Shown: positions 44,148 through 56,340, counted from the stretch's first letter. The stretch: DNA of 64,000 nt from Silurus meridionalis (GCF_014805685.1 NC_060893.1:124001-188000), one strand, 5' to 3'. The notes: generated from the sequence alone by a model not told the origin. A program made the numbers and translations.

Positions 44148-44293
44148 ATCTGTTTTATATGTTTATATGTTTACATGTTATCTGATTAATATCTCTGTAT
44201 ATATTTATCTTTATTTATATATCTGTTTTATATGTTTATATGTTTACATGTTATCTGATTAATATCTCTGTATATATTTATCTTTATTTATAC
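44148..44293. repeat. 73-bp tandem duplication
   Basis: ATCTGTTTTATATGTTTATA starts at 44148 and 44221; the two units are nearly identical. Confidence 0.92.
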
Positions 44294-44325
44294 ATCCGTT
44301 TTATATCTCTGAGGATTCAAAATAA

Positions 44326-44326
<1 letters not shown>

Positions 44327-44411
<85 letters not shown>

Positions 44412-44412
44412 G
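44327..44412. repeat. (GATA)n microsatellite
   Basis: About 21 AGAT units, directly before dispersed repeat R1 copy 2, as at 30887-30988. Confidence 0.95.
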
Positions 44413-44419
44413 AATATAT

Positions 44420-44915
44420 TTATTATAACAAACTCTTGTATAGTTTGTCATTTTAATACAAATTGAGATTAAATAAGCGGCGATTTTTGTAGTAGTAAAA
44501 TGCTACCATCTAGTGGTAATATGAGGCATTGCGACTTGTCACCGGGCGGTATTTTTGCTCTGTTTCTCTACGGACGGTTTTTACTTGTCGGACCTGCGCT
44601 TCATGCCAGATATTAGTGCTGATTTGAGACTTGGTCCATCAGTAACAACAATTATGTAATGTGGATTTTTCTATGGTATTTCATTTCGATTTGTCAAACA
44701 AACAAATATATATATAAAGTTAAATAAAACAATGGTATTTTAAATTTATAGAATTAAATTCAATTGGTATTTGATAACTATTATTCAAATTATAAATATA
44801 TAATAAAATACATATAATATAAACAACGATTTTATTCATTTTTATTTTTATTATTGGCTTCATTATCCATGATTCACTCAGAACTTGTCCATTTTTATTA
44901 AAAAAATATAAAAGA
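44420..44915 (+). repeat. Dispersed repeat R1, copy 2
   Basis: Homologous to 30998-31530 over nearly its whole length (CGGCGATTTTTGTAGTAGTA, CTACCATCTAGTGGTAATAT, GCGCTTCATGCCAGATATTA). Confidence 0.85.
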
Positions 44916-44924
44916 GCAAAATAA

Positions 44925-45240
44925 AACTCTTAAAGCAAAACAAAATTTATTCACGACGTCCTTTCTTTAGTCGGATATTTAAAAATTAAATCCACAAAAC
45001 AATAAACACTAAATATTTGGTTTTACTAAAATCAGCCATGAAGCGCAGATCCAACAATAAAAACCGTCCGTGTGGAAACGGAGCAAAAATACCAAAAGTA
45101 CCGCCCGGTGACAAGTTGCAATGCCTCATATCACCACTAGACGGTAGCATTTTACTACTACAAAAATCGCCGTTGTTCAGTTTTTTATTTAACTCAATTG
45201 TCATTAAAATTACATTTCAACTATACAATAGCCATAGTAC
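44925..45240 (-). repeat. Dispersed repeat R1, copy 3 (inverted)
   Basis: The inverse contains CGGCGATTTTTGTAGTAGTA, CTACCGTCTAGTGGTGATAT, CACACGGACGGTTTTTA and GCGCTTCATGGCTGATTTTA. With copy 2 it forms a head-to-head inverted pair. Confidence 0.85.
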
Positions 45241-45294
45241 AGACATATCTGTAAATTACTGTTTATAGTCCTATAATACAATTTTATTTAATTT

Positions 45295-45420
45295 ATGTAA
45301 ATCATGTAAACACTGTATATCCTGCACTTGCTGTTATTGCATTCTGATTAGACCCAAACTGTATTTCGTTGCCTTGTACTTGTGTAATGACAATAATCTA
45401 TCTATTGGTCTGTATGTTGT
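45295..45420 (+). repeat. LINE-like 3' tail
   Basis: TGTATTTCGTTGCCTTGTAC followed by TGTGTAATGACAATAA resembles the 3' end of fish L2/CR1-group LINEs and their SINE partners (recognised from memory). Confidence 0.4.
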
Positions 45421-46248
45421 ATTGTATATTGTATATAATAAAGACATAATGTGTAACCGAACAACATGCCTGGACAAGGCTAGTAAATTATCTTTTGTCT
45501 CAACCTAAATATGGTTCTGTAATTCTCATCTCCAAAACAATCAGGGTGAAGTGTATCTAGATCAACTATCTTCCTCTTAACTAACAACAAAACCTGCAAT
45601 GGGCATTTTTTATATCCATGAAAATAAAACTTAGTAAAGCTCCCTATTGAATTTGAAGATATTAAAACTGGAAAGATTCTAAAAAGAAACTGAACACAGA
45701 GCAGATAGTGATCAGGTTCTCCTGGATGCCTGCTCCAAGCTGGAAACAGTATGAGATCCCTGGACCTCGTGTTTTCCTAATAGTATTAGTACAAAATAAT
45801 ATGCATGCACAAAAAACATATACTTCTGTGCATGTTCCCAATAGAGCTCTTTCTCAGTTCATTAGTATAGAATAGCAAAAACAAAAGAACTTCCAGACAA
45901 AAAAAAAAAATGCACTGGATCCACATCATCTTTGAAGGTGGGAACAACATACAGGTCCACATAGTGAACATTTTTTCCCTTATGGAAAGAACATTGTAAG
46001 TTCTGAAATATGCATGCATCAAAAAAATCTATTTTTAAAGAAGATATAAAAGTATAAAAAACATTTCTTTGTGCAGCTTCTTCCAAAATCTTGAGAAGAG
46101 CATTTCTGATCTGAAATGAATTGCAGAACGATCACATCCTTGTGGAAGCTGCTTTGTGTAACAATATGCATTATACGGGAATTTGTGTTTTTTTTTGTGT
46201 AGCGAACTAACACATTACACACACACACATTAGAATCCATGAACTGGT
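45421..46248. other. Intergenic, nothing recognised
   Basis: No supported coding region, RNA or repeat end. Confidence 0.4.
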
Positions 46249-46959
46249 TTAAACCCAGGCTTCAGAACTCTTCTTGTGCTTTACCATCAGTTCTCCTGGT
46301 GGACGATTTTCATCCAACACGTACTTTAACTAAAAATAAATAACGTTTGATATGATTCATTAATAGTTACGAATTAAATATGCAAAGAATAGACAGACTG
46401 ACCAGGTCATCTTAGCAGGTCCTTCTTCCACTTGGCACCTGAAGCATATGGATGATCATCTCTGGCATTCAAATGTTGAGTAACAGTGATCTTAGCATGT
46501 CCTCAGTCTTGACACATTGTCTCTCTTGCAAGCAGACCCTTTCACATTAGTGCTTACACCTTTGGAAGAGATGCTGGACACAGAATATGGTCGATGGTGC
46601 TGACTTGTCAATGTGTCTCCTGCCTTTCTTTTCTTGGGAGAGAAGGAGAGCAGAACATCATCACCAGTCTGAACTGACCATACTCACACAAACCTGCGCT
46701 TGTGATTTTGAGATATATCCTGTCTCTTCCGTGATAAAATTCTTTAAACCAACAGATCAATGGAGTCTGTCTGGCCAACGTAGATCAATTAGATACTAGT
46801 GATGGTATCGATTAAGGCAGAAAATGGCAAGTATACAGTGTAACAAAGACAAAACAAGGGCTTAAAGTTACATATAAAGTAGAATCATAGACAGATCAGC
46901 CGAGGTCTAATTCAGAGAGTAAGTTACTACTTCATGTACCCTTCATTTTTAAATACAAA

Positions 46960-47910
46960 CCGTTTCATTAAGACGTTTCATCTCATTGACTCTGGTGTCA
47001 ATGTCATCATCTGGGTAAGCAACTTCAAAATCATCTCCCATGGGAAAGACATTCATTAACTCTGGCAGACGTGGGTGTCGATAAAAGAGGAGGAAGTAAG
47101 GACTGTGTCTAGTGGAGTACTGGGTACAAAGAAAGCATACCATTAACTATTTAGTTTGTATTCAAAGGGGAAAAACTCTACCTTTAATGTTAAATATTTA
47201 ATAAATTCACCAATTGTTTTACCATTGAGATTTAACTGTAGATATATAAAAGTCAGCATGTTAAGACACAAGCTGCTTTGCAATGTTGATTCCATACACC
47301 ACAGCAGGAAGGTGGAGGTCCCAGTCATTGTGATTGTCATTCACATACTTCCTGAGGGAACGCTTGGTGTTTTGATTTGTCCTTTTATCCTGTTCACATC
47401 AATGCATTTATAAAGTAAATGTACAACTGTAAAACAACAATAAAACGTACAGGAGTTCCCTGTCCAAAGAGCGTCCAAAGAGTTCCCTGCCCATTGGTCT
47501 GGGGATGGGAAGCACTGGAGAAGCATGATTTATGTTCAGTGTACTGAAAATGCTTTCATTGAGCTGCAGAGGAATCATCAGTTACATTTGCAAGACTGGA
47601 GTAAATGTAGACAATAACATATGTTGAGAGTAGAATAGTGGAAAAATAATTAAACCTTTACAAAACTTTACCTTGTTAACGAACTCCTTCCATCAGTCTG
47701 TGATGATTTTCCTAACCGTGCTGAACGAGTACAACTTTGTGGTTATTATTGCAGACTCCTCAGCCGCTGTCTTTGATCGCACGTGTTCTGCAATCACCCA
47801 CTTGGTGTACAGGTCGCTCATGGTAAGGACATACTTGTTGCTGCGTGCTGTTTCTGGTAGCGGTCCAATTAAATCCAAACCAAGGACCTTCCAAGCTTCT
47901 TTCACCTGCA
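46960..47910 (-). pseudogene. Intron-containing gypsy-integrase-like gene (GIN/Ginger type), degenerate
   Basis: Minus-strand exons with AG acceptors. Exon 1 (about 47911-47680) has AWKVLGLDLIGPLPETA (first catalytic Asp), VLTMSDLYTKWV and VRKIITD (second Asp), then TGA where DQG would continue, then EFVNK|GTAAAG. Exon 2 (about 47570-47500) has LNESIFSTLNINHA and in a shifted frame SASHPQTNGQG. Exon 3 (about 47380-47275) has TNQNTKRSLRKYVNDNHNDW and HLPAVVYGIN. Exon 4 (about 47122-46963) has STRHSPYFLLFYRHPRLPEL. Host GIN1/GIN2 genes and Ginger transposons carry gypsy-type integrases with introns; LTR elements do not. Two donors look lost (CAGGGA, CAGCTT). A possible terminal exon with stop lies at 46329-46249 (LKYVLDENRPPGELMVKHKK). 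Confidence 0.6.
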
Positions 47911-47999
47911 TGGCACAGAATTAGCATCAGTCCAATGCTGCTAAAACTGCACACAAGCTTGAAACTAACTTGTTTGTCTCATTAGTGTGCCACAACAGT

Positions 48000-49852
48000 T
48001 TAACACAGAGCAGATAAGCTTAAACATGATGATGCTGTGACTCCAGTAGCCCAACCAATATGGTGAATTCCATTCCACTTGAGAGAAGCAGTAGAATGTA
48101 AAATTCAGCAGCATCTAGAGCTGGACATCATTGAACCAGTCACTGGCACCACTCGATGGGTCAACCCGGTGGTGATTGTTCCCAAGCCTGACAATGTTAT
48201 TAGACTATGTTTAGTTATGCAGCAGGCAAATAAAGTAATAATCCGCGGTCGATAGCCAATTTCTGTACACAACTCCTTCAAAGCACAAATGCCTCCTCTG
48301 TTTTTAGTAAACATGATCTCAAATGGGCTTACCACCTATTAGAGCTTATGCTACAGTCCAGAGGTATTACTACATTTTCTGTACACAACGTTACATATCA
48401 ATACAAGAGACTGATATTCTGAGTTTCATCAGCCAGCGAGCAGTATCGGTATTGCTCCTTTCCAGGAGACGCATGATCAGAGACTTGTGAATTGCCGTTT
48501 GACACTCGACAGGGAAAAGTGTCAATATAATATGAATAAGCAGGTGTTAATGGGAATGCTGCTCTTAGAGAAAGGGATTTGCCTAACAGCTAAAAGCGTT
48601 TGTGCTCTGATCAATGCCAGAGGACCAAAGAGTGCATTAGCAGTACTAAGATTGTCAGGATTAGTGGGAAGTCCACGGTTTGCAGCAATCATCACCAAAC
48701 CACTAAGGAGACTGAAAGACATTACATTTAATTTTGGTCCAGAGCAAAGACAGGCATTTTCCAGCCTTAAAGCACTTAAAACGAGCTTAATTTTGACAAG
48801 GTGGCACCAAACAAGGTTTTGGCGGATGCAAGTCTGGTAGGCATCGGAGCCGTGTTGATTCAAGAACAGAATGGAGAGAATGTCCCTATACGCAAGTCAG
48901 TGGCAGCTTAATTGAAATTGAGCAAAAATACTCTAGCACTAAGCATTTTCATTAGTATGGGCATAGAGACTCCATCTACACATGTATTAACAAAAGTTTA
49001 ACTGGATCACGGATCATATACCGCTTGAAGTTATCTATGGCCTGCGATCAAAACCATGTGCTCACATCAAAAGGTGGGTGTTAAGACCACAACCATATGA
49101 TTTTCGTGTTTATGTTCCCGGTGAGCAAAACACAGCAGACCCACTCTCATATCTGGTCTTTGGAAACAAAGGATGACGCACACAAGCATGAAGCAGTAGA
49201 ATGTGAGAACTGTGGCTGTGAGCACTACCCCAAGGGCACTTAGGACAAAAACTGTGGAGGAAGCTTTAGCAACAGATGATGAATTTTTAAAAAGTCAGAC
49301 AGGCAATACAGACTGGTTGTTTCAATGAATCCAAGTCATATGCTCCCTTTGCCAATAAGTTAAGTATTATCAGACAGTTAGTCTTGAGGGTCACACACAT
49401 TATATTACCAATTGTTGGAACTACTTTTCAATGGGAAAACCAGGGGAAAACTGCAGGATATTTCTGTGCCACACAATGACCAGGAGAAAAAGGACCATGA
49501 TGCTGAGCAGAAAGGGGAAAACCAAGCTGTATGCTGATCACCACCATGGGGCAAAGAAGTGGGAGATCAATTCCTGGTCAGAGAGCAAAAGTTTAAACTA
49601 AAACTTACAACCACATTCAACTTAATCCGTACACTATCATGTCCAGAAAAGGGGAATTCTGTGACCATTGAAGATTTAGATAGAACACAATATAAAAGGA
49701 ATACCACATTCGTGAAGAAATACTTCAGTAAGAACAAAAATGACAACCCAGTTGAAAGACAAACCAAAACAGAGAAAGAAGTAAATAAGTCAGGGACAGT
49801 TAACAGTGAGCAATTGTTTGCTGAAAACAACCAGTCCAAAACATGCTACTAG
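48000..49852 (+). pseudogene. pol: Plus-strand Ty3/gypsy pol relic
   Basis: The RT approach reads DDAVTPVAQP, IPFHLREAVECK-type, LDIIEPVTGTTRWVNPVVIV and PKPDNVIRLC. After a deleted catalytic segment (no YxDD seen) come LDREKCQYNMNKQVLMGMLL, LSGLVG, FNFGPEQRQAFSSLKALK and RNase H pieces (VGIGAVLIQEQNGENVPI, WITDHIPLEVIYGLRSKPCA, LRPQPYDFRVYVPGEQNTADP). Parts of the post-RNase H linker follow (LRTKTVEEALATDDEF). Most of the integrase core is missing; the C-terminal DQFLVREQKFKLKLTTTFN and KGNSVTIEDLDRTQYKRNTT remain. It belongs to a different gypsy lineage from copies A and B. Confidence 0.78.
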
Positions 49853-50711
49853 ATGGTGATATGGTTACACAAATGAGACCAAAGAGGCAACTTAAATGTC
49901 TGAGAAATTCAAAGACTCTTTCAAGTGATCTTGTTATTGAAATCACATGCATTGAAATGGGGGAGATGAATGTGGTCTGCTTGAATACATTCTTAGGAGT
50001 CAACACAAACTCATCTGAGAGTATAGCAGCTTCTGAAACAGAGGAAACTGTAGACCACAACATGATTAGGTAAACAAATTCGCTCAAGCCCTCAAGGAGT
50101 CAGTCATTAGCTTTACTGAAAGCACACCACTTGTCCAACAAAGACTCTTTCTCTCAATCAGACTCTTAAAAAGTCTTTATAGGACATGTTCTAATATGAA
50201 CTTTTGCCTGTAGGCTTCAGGTACCAACTCATAAGCACTCATAAGCCTCATACTCTAAGCCCAAAGTCCTCCAAGGACAATGAAACGCACACTTCCTGAG
50301 CTTTTCTAATGAAGACGACATGTTTAGGCCAATTTAATGCTATAGCTATACACGGAGAAAACAGGTCAAAGCAGGGTAGAGTAGCTCTGACTTCAACCAA
50401 CAGCTCAATCAGCTCTGCACCTGAAGTCCCAGAAGCAACATCAGCATTCTCAACACACTAGCCACAGCTGCATCAACATGTGGTGAAAGCTTTAGAACAC
50501 CTAACTCACAGCATAGTAAGAACCTTACTCCTAATCTCTTTTATAAGTTTTTGCAAACTTGTAGAAACTGGTACAATATTGAGCAGGTATCTCAAACAGA
50601 TCGCCCTTCAGACACCTCTCAGAACAAAACATACAGACTTGGAGAAGTAACAAAACATATGGAGGTCAAAGTCTTCCATGACTATTAATCAGTCATCCAA
50701 AATACAATGAA
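49853..50711. other. Probable 3' non-coding part of the plus-strand gypsy relic
   Basis: Short open stretches only. No conserved domain seen. Confidence 0.4.
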
Positions 50712-50719
50712 CCGTAAAT

Positions 50720-51559
50720 TAGGGATGCACCGAAATGAAAATTCTTGGCCGAAACCGAAAACCGAAAAAGAGGAAAGCAAGGCCAAAAACCGAAAACCGA
50801 AACAAATAATGCCAATTATTAATAATTATTATTTTTTTAATTGCATAAATTAATATTAAAGTTTCAAAGAATAACTCAATTACAAATTATGAAAATATTT
50901 ATTTATAGCACATTGCAACAATGCACAGGATAAAAAAAAAAAAATTCAAACAATGTCTGTGGTGAAACTGATTGCTGAAATATCTGCAGTTATATGATTA
51001 TGGATGTGAGTTGCAAGAACATTAAACAGCTCAGGTAAACACACCTCTGAAAAATGTCGTCTGCTCGGTATGGCATAACGGGGCTCAATTTGCTCGATCA
51101 GCCTACGAAACCCCACATCTTCTACCACAGAGAATGTCTGATCATATAAGGCAATGAATTCCATAATATTTTGTGTAATGACCTTCGCCTTGACACCATA
51201 ACTGGGAAACTTCCTGCCTTTTCAAAAACGTCCGCCGCAGACGGAGTGCGCGTGCTCGGAGGGGTTTTGCTTTTCTGTGCCGCGTTCCTCTCATATTCAG
51301 CATAGCGATCGGGATGTTTGGATTTCAGGTAATAAATTTAACCCGACGTAGAGAAAGTCTTTGCAGACGCACCTCCTCTTAAAATTTCGGCATTACATGT
51401 ATTGCAAATCGCTATCCGTGGGTCTTTCTCAGATTTACCGAAAAACGTACACACGTTGCTGCAGAAGCGGTTTCTGTTTGCGTCATCACAACAAACTGTT
51501 TCGGCCGTGTTGTTTCGGTGATCAAAGTTTTCGGTGGCCGAATATTCGGTGCATCCCTA
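50720..51559 (-). mobile_element. BED-hAT deletion derivative with 8-bp TSD
   Basis: Ends TAGGGATGCACCGAA (50720) and inverse TTCGGTGCATCCCTA (51559). The flanks CCGTAAAT (50712-50719) and CCGTAATT (51560-51567) agree at 7 of 8 positions. The minus strand keeps a BED finger (AICNTCNAEILRGG, SGLIYYLKSKHPDRYAEYE) and, joined after a deletion, FSVVEDVGFRRLIEQIEPRY, SRRHFSEVCLPELFN and ISAISFTTDI, the start of the catalytic domain. The rest of the transposase is deleted. Confidence 0.9.
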
Positions 51560-51645
51560 CCGTAATTGCAATAACCAACTCTATCCAATCCAAACAGATT
51601 CCGGATGACCCGCATTTGTTACATTCCAACCTTGGTCTAGGGGAG

Positions 51646-52450
51646 TGTAGGAACAATCATTTAGTTGCTGCAGGTTGTTCAGATAAAAATGGTAGGATCA
51701 GAGGTAAAAGTTGTTACTGCCTTTAATGTTCAAGTGTAAAGATTGTTAACAAACAACAACAACAAACAAAAATGTCATAACAGTTCAAGGGTGATTAACC
51801 GAGTCTTACAGAGGCAAGAGAACATGTGCAGTAAGAAAAATAAATGAATACAGGAAAAAGACTGATCCAGGCTGTATTTAGAAAGCTAAGCTACTAACAG
51901 CAACAATCTACTGACTACACTAGGATACCCTATCAGAACAATACAAGGGGTGACACTCGCCCTCTAACCTAGGATGCCTAAACAATGTGGATACCTACAT
52001 GGGGAAATGTAGGTGTAGCACATGCTCACCTGTTCACAAACCTAGCAAACCCTCTTTTTTCTGGGGGTGGGGGGATGGGGGCTCCAGGTTGCTGCTTTAA
52101 AACCTTAGGCTCCACCTCCTCTTGTTAAGTTCTTGCTTTTCATTGGTCTCTCTTATTGTTTCAGCCACCAATTACAATTCCCATGTGACTCCACCTTTAC
52201 CTGTATATGACAGCAGTGAGCCAGAAACAGAGAAAACACTGGGTGGGGGAAAATAGAAACACACACAACACAGCACAGACTCATCTCACTAATACTCTGA
52301 GCATGGTCCTGCTACCTGATAATATAGATTTGCTACAGAATTCCATGGAAGCTGCTTCTGATATTGAAATAAACAAATCATTTGTTTTCTTGCACTCGTT
52401 TTACAACACTGGATTGATTACTAGTGTTAGTAACATCAACAATTATGTTA
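51646..52450 (+). repeat. Possible 3' LTR of the plus-strand gypsy relic
   Basis: TGTAGGAACAATCATTTAG follows a short purine tract (TCTAGGGGAG). A TATA-like TGTATATGAC lies at 52202, AATAAA at about 52367, and the sequence ends ATGTTACA near 52450. There is no second copy in the window to confirm the borders. Confidence 0.3.
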
Positions 52451-52577
52451 CACTACTGCCACAGCCACTACACTGCCTTCTCTGCCTTCACAGCCTGAGC
52501 ATGGACCCTAACAGAAGCTGAGAAGTGCTGGGACTAAGACTCATTGATGCGTGTGCAGACGTCAGTTTGCAGCTTCA

Positions 52578-52659
52578 GTATTCATGGCTAAGTGGTTAAG
52601 GTGTAGAGCTAGAAATCCATGGGGGTCTCCCTGTGCAGGTTTAAATCCTGCTCACTATG
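52578..52659 (+). pseudogene. tRNA-Ser (AGA) pseudogene or tRNA-derived SINE head
   Basis: An intact A box (TGGCTAAGTGG) starts at 52585, an anticodon arm with CTAGAAATCCA (anticodon AGA) and a long variable arm (GGGGGTCTCCCTGTGC) follow, and the T arm reads CAGGTTTAAATCCTG. The B box is mutated (GGTTTAAATCC for GGTTCGAATCC). The acceptor stem has two mismatches, C-C and T-C. There is no CCA and no T-run directly behind it. The same tRNA species primes gypsy copies A and B. Confidence 0.8.
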
Positions 52660-52969
52660 TTTGTGGTCTTGTTTATTACAAATGATCAATGGAAAACTCC
52701 ACCAGAACACAGATCTTTAACACTGTAGCTGCAGCTTTTAAATCAACCCCATAGAACAAACTATTTAGACTAGTTTATGAAGCTCAGAATCAGCAGGCAG
52801 AAAGCAACAAGAAGTAAAGCTAATGTGGATGAGACAGAGGGAGTCAGTGACGTAAACATGACTGAGAACATAGACATTCCTGATCATCATCATCTTTTCT
52901 CTGCTTGAGTTCTATGTAGATGTGTATGTAGATGTTAAGCATTAGTTAACTCAATTTTAATTTGTTTTG

Positions 52970-52973
<4 letters not shown>
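52660..52973. other. Intergenic, nothing recognised
   Basis: Could be the tail of a tRNA-derived SINE behind the pseudogene, but no second copy is present. Confidence 0.35.

Positions 52974-53031
<58 letters not shown>
52974..53031. repeat. (TA)n microsatellite
   Basis: About 29 TA units. Confidence 0.95.
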
Positions 53032-53034
<3 letters not shown>

Positions 53035-53112
53035 GGCTGTCAAAATTCAAAAGCAAATTCTTATAAACGGCACTAAATTTTATTAAAGCGATATCAATTC
53101 AGCGCTCATTTC

Positions 53113-53129
53113 TGTTTTACCATTTTTAT
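53113..53129. repeat. 17-bp target duplication, 3' side of the RTE LINE
   Basis: TGTTTTACCATTTTTAT, identical to 56711-56727. Confidence 0.95.
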
Positions 53130-53396
53130 CTTCTTCTTCTTTCAGCTTCTCCCATTAGGGGTCTCCACAGCGGATCATCCGCTCCATACCACCCTGTCCT
53201 CTACATCTGCCTCTTTCACACCAACTACCTGCATGTCTTCCTCACCACATCCATGAACCTCCTCCTTGGCCTTCCTCTTTTCCTCCTACCTGGTGGCTCC
53301 ATCCTCAGCATTCTTCTACCAATATAATTCATGTCCCTCCTCTGCACATGTCCAAACCATCTCAATCTCGCCTCCTCACCTTGTCACCAAAACATC

Positions 53397-56340
53397 CTAC
53401 ATGCGCTGTCCTCTAATAAACTCATTTCTAATCTTGTCCATCCTCGTCACTCCCAACGAAAACCTCAACATCTTCAGCTCTGCTACCTCCAGCTCCACCT
53501 CCTGTCTTTTACTCAATGCCACTGTCTCTAATCCATACAACATCGCAGGTCTCACCACAGTCCTATAAACTTTCCCTTTCACAGATACTCTTCTATCACA
53601 AATCACTCCTGCTATCACTCTTCTCCATTCACTCCACCCTGCCTGCACTCTTTCTTCACTTCTAACACACTCTCCATTACTTTGCACTGTTGACCCCAGG
53701 TACCTGAACCTCCACCTTCTCCACCTCTTCTCCTGCAACCGCATCACCCACTGCCCTCCCTCTCATTCACACACATGTACTCTGTCTTACTCCTACTGAC
53801 TTTCATTCATCTTCTCCAGCGCATATCTCCACCTCTCCAGGCTCTTCTCAACCTGCTCCCTACTCTCACCACAAATCACAATATCATCTGCAAACATCAT
53901 AGTCCAGGGAGACTCCTGTCTGACCTCGTCCGTCAACCTGTCCATCACCACTGCAAACAGGAAAGGGCTCAGGGCCGATCCTTGATGCAGTCCAACCTTC
54001 ACCCTGAACCAGTCTGTCCCTACTGCACACTTCACTGCTGTCACACTGTCCTCATACATGTCCTGCACCACCCTCACATACTTCTCTGACACACCTGACT
54101 TCCTCATACAATACCACAACTCCTCTCTTGGCACCCTGTCATACGCTTTCTCTAAATCCACAAATACACAATGCAATTCCTTCTGTCCTTCTCTATACTT
54201 CTCCATCAACATCCTCAAAGCAAATAAGGCATCTGTGGTGCTCTTCCTCGGCATGAAACCATACTGTTGCTCACAGATGGTCACCTCTTCTCTCAGCCTG
54301 GCTTCCACTACTCTTTCCCATAACTTCATGGTGTGACTGATCAACTTAATTCTGTAGTTACTGCAGGTCTGCACATCTCCTTATGCTTAAAGATCGGTAC
54401 CAGCACACTCCTTCTCCATTCCTCAGGCATCTTCTCACCTTCCAAAATCCTGTTAAACAATCTGGTTAAAAACTCCACTGCCATCTCTCCTAAACATCTC
54501 CACGCTTCTACCGGTATGTCATCTGGTCCAACCGACTTTCCATTCTTCATCCTCTTAATCGCTGCTCTCACTTCCTCCTTACTAATCCTATCTACATCCT
54601 GCTTCACCAACTCCACATCCTCCAACCTTCTCTCTGTGATTTTCCTCATTCATCAGCTGCTCAAAATACTCCTCCACCTTCTCAACACACTCTCCTCACT
54701 AGTCAACACATTTCCTCTCCATCCTTTATTGCTCTAACTTGCAGTACATCCTTCCCAGCTCGGTCCTCTGCCTGGCCAATCGGTATAAATCCTTTTCTCC
54801 GTCCTTAGTGTCCAACCTCTCATACAGCTCCTCATATGCCTTTTCCTTGGCTTTCGCCACATCCCTTTTTACCTGCTGCTGCAGCTCCTTGTACTCCTGC
54901 CTACTTTTCTCATCACTCTGTCTATCCCACTTCTGTTTTGCCAACCTCTTTCCCCTAATGCTCTCCTGCACTTCCTCATTCCACCACCATGTCTCCTTGT
55001 CTTGCTTTCTATTTCTAGAAGTCACACCAAGAACTTTTCTAGCTGCCTCCCTCATCACCCATGCAGTAGTTGCCCAATCATCCAGCACCTCTTCACCACC
55101 ACTGAGCCCCTGTCTGACCTCTTCCCTGAACCTCACACTACACTCTTCCTCCTTCTGTCAGAAAGTTCAGGTTATAGGATCCAAGGCAGATGCAAAAGGA
55201 GCAGGGGAGAAAAGCTGTGCAGAGCTGAATCGGGGAGTCGATTCAGGGAGCCGATTCAGGGAGCCGATTCAGGGAGCCGATGTGCGCGGAGGGTGAGGAT
55301 TCCGAGCCGGAAACCGGAGCGCGTCCAGCGCGAGCAGATCAGAGCCGAGTCGGAAACCGGAGGACAGAATGGTCAGGTCAGAAACAAAAGAACAAACAAA
55401 ACAGAGAATACGCTGGAGAGTGATCAGGGCAAGCCTAAAGACAATCTGGCACTGTCTGGAGGATTCAGGCGTCCTTATAAGTGCCAGAAAATTAGACGCC
55501 ATATTCGTGCAGCTGGTTGGGAGTGGGCGTTTCCTCGGTGATTGAGGCGGTAATGCCTGAAGTGCTCAAGCGGGCTGACACCTTCAGTTTCCACCATCTT
55601 ATTCTTCTTTCAGTCCTCACTCTCATCCTCTACTTCTTCACCTCCAAAACCATCCTACAGACCACCATCCGATGCTGTCTAGCTACACTGTCCCCTGCCA
55701 AAACCTTACAGTCTCTAATCTCCTTCAGGTTGCATCTCCTGCATAGCACATAGTCCACCTGTGTGCACCTTCCTCCACTCTTATACGTCACCCTATGATC
55801 CTCCTTCTTCTTAAAATACGTGTTCACCACTGCCATTTCCATCCTTTTAGCAAAATCTACCACCATCTGCCCTTCCACATTCCTCTCTTTAAAGCCACAC
55901 CTACCATCACCTCCTCATCACCTCTGTTCCCTTCACCTACATGACCATTAAAGTCTGCACCAATCACCAATCGTTCATTCCTAGATTCACCTTCTACCAC
56001 TTCATCTAACTCGCTCCAGAATCTTTCCTTCTCCTTCATCTCACAACCCACTTGTGGAGCATAGGCACTGATGACATTTATCATCACCCCTTCATCTTCC
56101 ACCTTCACGTTCATCACCCTATCAGAAACTCTCTTCACCTCCACTACACTCTTACTGTACTCTTCCTTCAGAATCCCCCTACACCATTTCTCTTTCCATC
56201 CACACCATGATAGAACAGTTTAAATCCACCTCCAATGTTCCTGGACTTACTCCCTTTCCACTTGTTCTCCTTAACACACAACATCTCTACCTTTCTCCTC
56301 TCCATCATATCAGCTATCTCTCCCTTTACCCGTCATAGTA
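53397..56340 (-). pseudogene. RTE polyprotein (endonuclease plus reverse transcriptase), broken
   Basis: The APE-type endonuclease (about 56340-55640) has VKRVSDRVMNVKVEDEGVMI, NVISAYAPQVGCEMKEKERF, LVIGADFNGHVGEGN and CTQVDYVLCR. The linker (55136-54726) has WWWNEEVQESIRGKRLAKQK. The RT (54649-53793) has AIKRMKNGKSVGPDDIPVEA, FVDLEKAYDRVPREELWYCM, VGLHQGSALSPFLFAVVMDR and the catalytic TMMFADDIVICG. The C-terminal part (53747-53397) has RYLGSTVQSNG and LYGLETVALSKRQEVELEV. Such proteins nick target DNA and copy the RNA in place. Frameshifts, and a solo LTR between endonuclease and linker, abolish the ORF. Confidence 0.88.
55156..55580. mobile_element. Solo LTR nested in the RTE LINE
   Basis: 425 bp starting TGTCAG and ending CTGACA, flanked by a perfect 5-bp duplication CCTTC (55151-55155 and 55581-55585). 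The RTE reading continues on both sides. It contains an 18-bp tandem motif (GATTCAGGGAGCCGATTC, about 55230-55280) and TCCTTATAAG near 55470. It is not related to the LTRs of gypsy copies A/B. Confidence 0.92.

Noticed and set aside
46587..46799. 70-codon plus-strand frame that looked gene-like
   Set aside because: No splice context, family resemblance or conservation evidence; the composition is ordinary.
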